Shown here: positions 58,058 through 64,000 of the stretch, one piece after another
Numbering within the stretch: position 1 is the stretch's first letter
Layout of the letters: every line of letters starts with the position of its first letter
NCBI GenBank assembly: GCA_032164295.1
Contig: JAJHTX010000010.1
Coordinates: 1,364,001 to 1,428,000 of the forward strand
Length of the DNA: 64,000 nt
Source of the DNA: Inonotus obliquus
Taxonomy: Eukaryota > Basidiomycota > Agaricomycetes > Hymenochaetales > Hymenochaetaceae
Direction of reading: 5' to 3'
The notes under the pieces: generated by a model
Database searches by the model: none
What the model was told of the DNA's origin: nothing
The model's input: the letters and a program-made list of their open reading frames with translations, nothing else
Made by a program: the position numbers and the translations under genes

Positions 58058-58797
58058 TGTACGTTTGAGAGTGACGAAAGTACTCGAAGGCTGAGCTGGA
58101 GGATTTGGATCACTTCCAACTCATTTATATACGGATGTATTTCTCCTCCACACTTTATTTAGACATCCACGATTCTACGAAGATGTTGATATTTTGCCAT
58201 ACGAGCGTCGAGAATCATCGAGCGGGCCGCTCTTACTAGTAGATAAAGGTAACCTGACGTATTAGAGAACGGACCGGAAGGTTCCTCGCGGCTATTTTGG
58301 AGGGGTCATGGTTCGAAAGAAGTCGCAAGGAGCGTGGAACGAGTCAATTGTGGTCACGAGGAAAGAAGGATTCGACATTCCTATTGAATCCGGTGGGACG
58401 AGAATGGACGTTGAGCTGCGCCAGTAAGGAGCTAGAATGCTTTCTAAGTCGATTGTGCTACAATAATCTCCTGAAATCAACTCTTGCCGAATGTTCATTT
58501 CGTCTTCTTCAATAGTTTTATGATCTCTGATGTGTTAATCCAACAGCGATAACCCGAAGTCCTCGTGACCAATTTCAGGCTTGACGTGTTTGATGCTCTC
58601 ACGGCTATCAGGTTTGTTTAATGGGCGAGGGAGAGGCAAAAACGGCAAAAATGTGAGATGACTGTGGGTTGCCATCGTCCCTGGTGTGATTGTGTCCCAT
58701 TATTATGTAATCGAAACCATGATTACCAAACCACAGCTCTGTGTGCTCATCTTTTAGGTACAGCAACGATCACAATCATCTATTCTTCAACCTTGAA
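58058..58797. other. Intergenic, no gene seen
   Basis: Between the GH28 start and F-box copy D. Short frames only; nothing recognised. Confidence 0.45.
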
Positions 58798-60500
58798 CAT
58801 GGAAGGACCCAACGGAACGGAGACGAAATATTGCGCGCCGAATGAGCTGCTATTTGTTCGCCAGCATGACTCTGAGGCATTCTCTGCTCTCGAGCAGGCT
58901 GCAGCGACGGTATGGATGCGGGTCGAGGATAGCACAACTTTATTATTTGCTGAATGATGAGTGACAACCCATCGATAGTACCCTATTATAATCACTTTCT
59001 TGAGCAGCGAGAACTCGGATGACGACGTCGTGAACGCCTTAAATCCATGCGAAGATCGTACGCTTCCTCTCTCAAGCCACTCAATAGGTTCCAGACGTTC
59101 GCGGCGACGATGCTCGACAGAGGAAAACAGTTTCAGCAGAAACTCGAAGGGTTCCAAAACCAGATCTCGTGCACTACCATGAATTATGGACTAAATCTGC
59201 TTACGGACGAGGTGCTTGCTGATATATTCGTTCTTTCTGCGACCACAGTGGAGGAGAAAGTAGCGCTGTCGCTTGTGTGCAAGGGATTCAGGAGTGTCAT
59301 GATGGTCGATGCCGAAAATGTGGGATGGCTATCGCATCGATTCAAACCAGCAACCAGAACATATCATTGCAATTGCTGAAGGCAGCGGGTTTTTTTCGCT
59401 GAAGGCTCGTCTCCATCCCGGATCCCCGTTGTCTTCCGTGCGTCGTATTCTATGCCTTGGACCTGAGGAGCTGTAATTCAGTTCTTTCGACAAACCGTCC
59501 TGAGAGAATATTGGACCGATTCTGACTGGTTGGAATACGCAGAATCTCCGTAGTTTGATGATACGAGATTCCCGCGACTTATCCAGCATGCGTGTTCTCG
59601 GAGAAAGGAATTTTCCACACCTCGAAAGCCTAGAGGCCGACTTCGATCCAGGAGCCGGACTCGGGAGGGTGCCAGATCGGTGTAAATTGGATCGAGTTAA
59701 AAATCTGAACTGGATTCCCTGAGGAGTTTCCTTACAAACGCAAAATCTCTTCAGGATCTACATCTTTTTCTCCCGAGACAATTTAGCAAAATCAAAAAAT
59801 GAATGGACCACCCCGCGTTTTCATGACGTCTTCGACCTTCCTTCCCTTCCCAGTCTGGTCGTCAATTTCATGCCTCACCCATCCCTTGCCAAACACTTGG
59901 TTCGTTCTCGATTTTGTTCAGTTGGATCGTACAAATTTCCTCTGTCCAAGTTGCTCAAGTCTTTACCGATTTCGACGACACTTCAAGAGCTCATCCTTTC
60001 TATTGATGGCATTATTGATCGAAGAATCATTGACACATTACGGCTGGTGACTGTGCCCAGTATAGTCTCGTGTGTCATTTCGGACCGTAATCAGCAATCC
60101 GAAATTGGTTCAGATTTGATTGCGAAACTCCGTATGCGCAACCTGGAAACTTTGAAACTGGAACTGTGTTACACTTCTGCGATGACTCTGGAGGAATTTC
60201 ATACTTCCTTACAGTCCATAACTTCACTTGAGGAGCTCGAATTGAGGGTAGGAATATTGAACACCGAACTTCTTGACGAGATCATCCGGTTTGCACCCCA
60301 TCACCTCGAATCCTTCTCGTTTAAGAGTTATTGTCCTTATTCTCCGTTCAACACCTACCAACGACGCCTGCATACCTCTCCCGCGCCTCTGCGACGGCTT
60401 ATCCGTTTTACGGAGGGCGTTTTGTAATTGTGTTGGGTGGGAGAATGGAGTGTTTGGGCTAGACGATGCATTATCAGCCGAGCAGTCTGACCTGGCGTAG
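58798..60500 (+). pseudogene. F-box family pseudogene, copy D
   Basis: Fifth member of the local F-box family. Exon 1 (ATG at 58798, MEGPNGTETKYCAPNELLFV then RQHDSEAFSALEQAA) ends in tandem stops where the intact copy has its donor. Exon 2 starts after CAG near 59008 (SENSDDDVVNAL), shifts frame around 59045, and continues MNYGLNLLTDEVLADIFVLS and EEKVALSLVCKGFRSVMM. A shift near 59310, stops near 59380-59480 and further shifts near 59790 follow. The last long frame (59870-60427) keeps MPHPSLAKHLVRSRFCSV and LLDEIIRFAPHHLESFSF; the tail reads GVFGLDDALSAEQ. Product not expected. Confidence 0.84.
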
Positions 60501-60869
60501 AACGGGAACTTAGTCTTGTACTGTCATGAACTGTAGGTAGGCAACCGTAACATGTAACATGGACTTGGTTGCATCGCCACAGCTCAGTAGCGTTAACACA
60601 AGGTAGGTTGCATGATCTGAGAGCATGACACTGACCTCAAGCTAGGTGGTAGAAATATCAATGTTCCCTCAGGACTGGTGTCTGTTCGGCGACTCATTTC
60701 TGCTATGACAAGTGGCTGCAGGCAGAGAGCCGTGAATGAATGAATATTATTTGATACACTATCTATCGAAATAGTTTCTATTTCTATAAGTCTGGTTCTG
60801 AGTCGTACCTGACTTAGTTTACATAGACTGAGCAATCTATACAGCACATTTCAATTGACTACTATTGTT
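60501..60869. other. Intergenic, no gene seen
   Basis: Between F-box copy D and the GH28 relic; nothing recognised. Confidence 0.4.
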
Positions 60870-61010
60870 ACATGCATCGAGAATGTACTAAGCTTGAAGC
60901 TTATGCAGTTGTCCGTTGGCAACACTCTTCTTGATGACAGCTGAATGATAAATGTCTTTAATACTCGTGATTTTGACTTGATGTTGTGACTGCAACATTC
61001 TCTTACCAGG
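60870..61010 (-). pseudogene. GH28 polygalacturonase relic
   Basis: On the minus strand the text aligns with the GDD region of the GH28 gene at 56145-58057: VTTSS..KITSIKDIYHSAVIKKSV corresponds to VSTSSAKIANTDGWDIYRSD with QVVIKDSV, and DNCISFKLSTFS to DDCVSFKPSTSS. The first catalytic Asp is altered and frames shift between the pieces. Only about 140 bases are recognisable, so this is a dead fragment of a duplicate. Confidence 0.7.
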
Positions 61011-61689
61011 CATTCTGATGTCATAGAGAATGGGCTGGAGCAAGGCTCCTCATAGATAATTTGGAGAAGATTAAGGAGCATGGAGCTACTACAGGGTCTG
61101 ATCAAAAGTCTCTGTGATGTTACAGATGTATACAAAAAATATATCTGATACTTTATGAAACCTCTTTCATTCTAAGAGATAACTCCTACAGTAGTTGAAA
61201 ACAAGGAGGGCAATGATTATTCTTATCTAAAAATACAACCTGGTATTTGGACAAGGATATAGAATGGGAAGAGTGGATGTGTAGTTTCTGAGACTATTGT
61301 ATATTTATACTATGAAGTACAGTCAAAATTGTCATAATGCATAATCTTGGGAGACATACGTTTTTGATGCATTATCAAGTTTATACAAGAGGATATGCAA
61401 CAGAGAATATTTCTATATTTGGAAAGAGAGTTTATGGTAGGTCAGGTGATGTATCTACAGGCCATGCCGCATCACATCTCTTATCATCCATCCATCATAT
61501 CTGTCCCATCCCTTGTTGTAGGCCACAGTGAAGGCAATATCATCTGTCTAGATGTATTCATCTCTTTCTTAAACAGCTCACTATGGAATTTCCTCAGAGT
61601 TCTTATTAATGTAAGTGCTGTTTCTGTCTCTGCATGCTCCAAGACTAATTTCTCTATTTTGGCACATAGGTTCTGACCATCACGGTGAA
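61011..61689. other. Intergenic, AT-rich
   Basis: Nothing recognised; composition changes sharply to GC-richer, motif-dense sequence at about 61690. Confidence 0.4.
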
Positions 61690-63310
61690 TGTGCGAGAAC
61701 GCGGCCGGTATCAGAAGTACCGGACGAGGGGGGTACGATTTAGATGCGTTGGGAGGGCCGGTACGTGGCGGTACTAAGTCGTACAGTCACAGACAAGTCG
61801 TCAAGAGAGAATAGTAGGGCCTGGCTGGATTGATGAGTACAGGAGGCTATAGGTGACCACTCAAGAGGAGAGGTATCAGGAGGCGATCAATACCGAGACG
61901 AATCCGTCGATACCGAGTCGTCTGGTGTCCGGTATCACGGTAGAGAGAACGAAGCAGTAGAGAAGGCGAGCTGAGGAGGTGTTTCTGATGGGACTGGTCG
62001 TGAGACGAGAGACGAGGGCGACAAAGACGAGAACGATGACTACCGGTATCCATACCGGTGACTACGAGACGAGACGAATGAACGGGGACTTGAACGAGAT
62101 GAGCAAAACCCGGACCTTCACTCTGGAAGTTCCTCTCAGATTAGCTGGTTTGCTACAGTAGAACATGCAGGCTATAAATACCATAATACCGTAGCCATTC
62201 AAGATACCAAATGGGGGGTTTTTACAAGTCGAATCGTACCGTAATCTGGTACAAGAAATGGAATATAAAGTCGAATTGAATGTAAAATTATAATCAGGGG
62301 AAACATAAGATGATGAATAAATAAGAAGTTTTATCAGGGGGTAGCTAAGAATAGGGTGGGACGAGACAAGAACCCAATGAAAACTCACGACGAGTGATAC
62401 TGAGGTAGGGCGGCGATACCGACGTCGACCAGCGCTAAAATAAGGACGTGTCTCAAGCTACCGCATGGGCGCTCCTGGCGATGTCCCTGTCGTAGGAGAA
62501 GCACGTCATCCTGATTTACCTTTGTTCCGGTATCATGATCCGTGCGGCATTAGTCTGGGCATCTACCGATCGATCGGACGGCGTGCTCCAATGTTGACGT
62601 GTCGGTACAACCCAACCTTGGCAATGGAGTACTCTACCGCTCGGTACCAATCAGTACCCTGGGATCATCCCTGAGCATCAACGAGATCGCTCTAGCCCCT
62701 CGATATCAATCGGTACGCGTTGCCTGACTCGACTGGGCATTGCTTGGCTTCCCCTCCGAGTCAGATTGATGGCCTCCTCTGAGATCGAAGCAGCGTACGG
62801 CGGACTTGATTCATTTCCCAACCTTCCTCTCGACGTAGATCTCCGAGGGCGTGGTCTCGACCTAGCACACGTTACGAACTCCGGTACCGGAGCGGACCAT
62901 CGGTATCAACACCGGTATCGTCGGTATCGATGTATGGCGGTTCAGAAGGGCATACCGTCGGACTTGGAGCTTCGACCATGATCCAACTCTTTGCAGCAAC
63001 GTATGGCATACCGATCGCAGCTTTGTGTGCCTTTTCCTCTGGCATGGGCTGTCGAACGTGGACTATTAAGCGTCGGTATCAGGATGGGTGGACGGTACGG
63101 TATCGGTATCATCGGTATCGAAGTCTGGTGGTTCGGTACTGTGATGGAAGACGGGCGTAGGGATTGGTGATTCGGTATTGGCGCAGAAGTCTGGCTAAAC
63201 GTATGCAGGACCAGTTCTCAATCGTTCTTAGCCTTGTCGAATCACAGAAGGCTCGTACTTTGTTGGAACCGCAGGCGTAGATAGGACGGCAGAAGTACCG
63301 TGGTCCGAAG
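61690..63310. repeat. Motif-dense tract rich in CGGTAT/GGTACC words
   Basis: Over about 1.6 kb the words CGGTAT, CCGGTA, GGTACC, ATACCG and TACCGG occur dozens of times on both strands, for example ACCGGTATCCATACCGGT at about 62041, and clusters at 62880-62930 and 63090-63120. Two segments, 62898-62950 and 63095-63140, are recognisably repeats of one another (TCGGTATCGA followed by TGGCGGTTC or TGGTGGTTC). No gene model fits. It may be a degenerate repeat array or a decayed repetitive coding region. Confidence 0.6.
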
Positions 63311-63316
63311 AGAAGT

Positions 63317-63374
63317 AAGAAGCGGTAGAATCGCAGAAGTATCGTTAATTGGAAGAAGCGGTAGAATCGCAGAA
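63317..63374. repeat. 22-base direct repeat, two copies
   Basis: AAGAAGCGGTAGAATCGCAG plus two bases occurs at 63317-63338 and exactly again at 63353-63374. Adjoins the motif-dense tract. Confidence 0.88.
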
Positions 63375-63680
63375 TTAAGCCCATATCGATCGTAGCCTCC
63401 GGTATTACTCTTTAACGGAGTGTTGGTCTGATAGGTGCATCGTTATCCTCTGACTCAGAGTCAAGCTCTATAATGAAGGTGTCCTAAAAGCGTTAGTGGA
63501 CTTCTGCAATTATTTCTTGGTCTGTCTGGAATAGGTGCATCTCACCATAATCTTTCTGTTCTTCTATTGGGTTTAACATCTCCTCAAGTGTTGGTACAGT
63601 TCCGTGAATGCCATTCCTCCTGTGAAAGGATTGTGCTGAAATTTTGATTCAATTAGGAACGCCGATCGAAACTACCCCAG

Positions 63681-64000
63681 ATGGGACTGGTTAATTTCAC
63701 TGGCCGGCTACGATCAGGATCGACAGCGAGAAGTGGAGAACATGCGAATCTAATACAATCCGAAGCCGACGATCAAGAAGCATTGGCTAGCAACGCTAAT
63801 CCCGACGATCACACTAAACCTTCGCAAACGATGCAGCAAGTACAGCAACCTCCAACGGCTTGCTATAAATGCAGAAGAGTGCGACAGATCATCGAAGACC
63901 TACACAAGATAATACTACGGGAGGCAATGGGCATGTTGACATATCATGTGTCCAGCGAACGAGCAACAGCTTATCGAGAATACCACAATCCCCCAGAGGT
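63681..64000 (+). CDS. Partial open frame running off the window, unknown
   Basis: Open from the ATG at 63681 (MGLVNFTGRLRSGSTARSGE) to the end of the window, 106 codons. An AG at 63656 preceded by pyrimidine/adenine text (TTGATTCAATTAG) could be an acceptor, extending the frame upstream by eight residues. The part seen is hydrophilic, with a Gln-rich stretch QTMQQVQQPPTACYKCRRVR containing a CxxC pair; nothing else is recognisable. It could be the start of a gene or a repeat-derived frame. Confidence 0.35.
   Translation, partial: MGLVNFTGRLRSGSTARSGEHANLIQSEADDQEALASNANPDDHTKPSQTMQQVQQPPTACYKCRRVRQIIEDLHKIILREAMGMLTYHVSSERATAYREYHNPPE

Noticed and set aside
1..64000. A clustered biosynthetic or anti-viral defence system
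   Set aside because: Neighbouring genes have unrelated housekeeping or secreted-enzyme roles; no core synthase, NLR or nuclease set is present.

Overview
The window is nuclear DNA of a filamentous fungus, most likely an agaricomycete basidiomycete. The genes are split by many short introns of about 45 to 70 bases with consensus GT-AG ends, and a few are GC-AG. The gene set fits this group: TmpA-like reductase, DUF7330-type membrane proteins, many F-box proteins, and secreted GH43, GH28 and GH71 enzymes. No prokaryotic signals, tRNA, rRNA or CRISPR array were seen.

Layout. 1-1570 is the 3' part of a GH43 glycosidase. 1571-8578 has no gene I can support. 8579-10892 is a TmpA-like membrane oxidoreductase and 11783-13059 is oligoribonuclease (REX2 type). 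14764-16366 is a Tc1-family transposon with a frameshifted transposase. 17059-18786 is a decayed F-box gene. 19732-21479 and 21885-23717 are two convergent paralogues of a membrane-anchored DUF7330-like family. 23981-24615 is a non-autonomous DNA element with perfect terminal repeats. 24839-25723 is a hypothetical gene. 26517-29978 holds DPH5 and cytosolic asparaginyl-tRNA synthetase, head to head. 30330-36601 holds three more members of the F-box family (one intact, two broken), a pogo/Tigger-like MITE and a WD40 relic.

37123-40755 holds a BTB protein with an RS/proline-rich tail, an ERV2-type sulfhydryl oxidase and LSM4; the last two are divergent. 41222-43380 is a broken six-hairpin glycosidase. 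43381-46614 holds nothing I can support. 46615-52163 holds ketopantoate hydroxymethyltransferase, an alpha-1,3-glucanase (GH71) and an unrelated F-box/LRR-like protein. 52539-53843 is a two-helix membrane protein. 54277-58057 holds a microbial PARG-like protein and an exopolygalacturonase (GH28). 58798-60500 is a fifth F-box family member, decayed. 60870-61010 is a GH28 relic. 61690-63310 is a gene-free tract dense in CGGTAT/GGTACC motifs. An open reading frame runs off the window at 64000.

The functional genes are mostly unlinked housekeeping functions (translation, RNA decay and splicing, pantothenate, disulfide formation) mixed with plant or fungal wall-degrading enzymes. I see no biosynthetic or defence operon. 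The most unusual content is the local F-box expansion with its decay series, three small transposons, three GC-AG introns, and the motif-dense tract near the right end. All exon joins were read by eye and should be treated as models.
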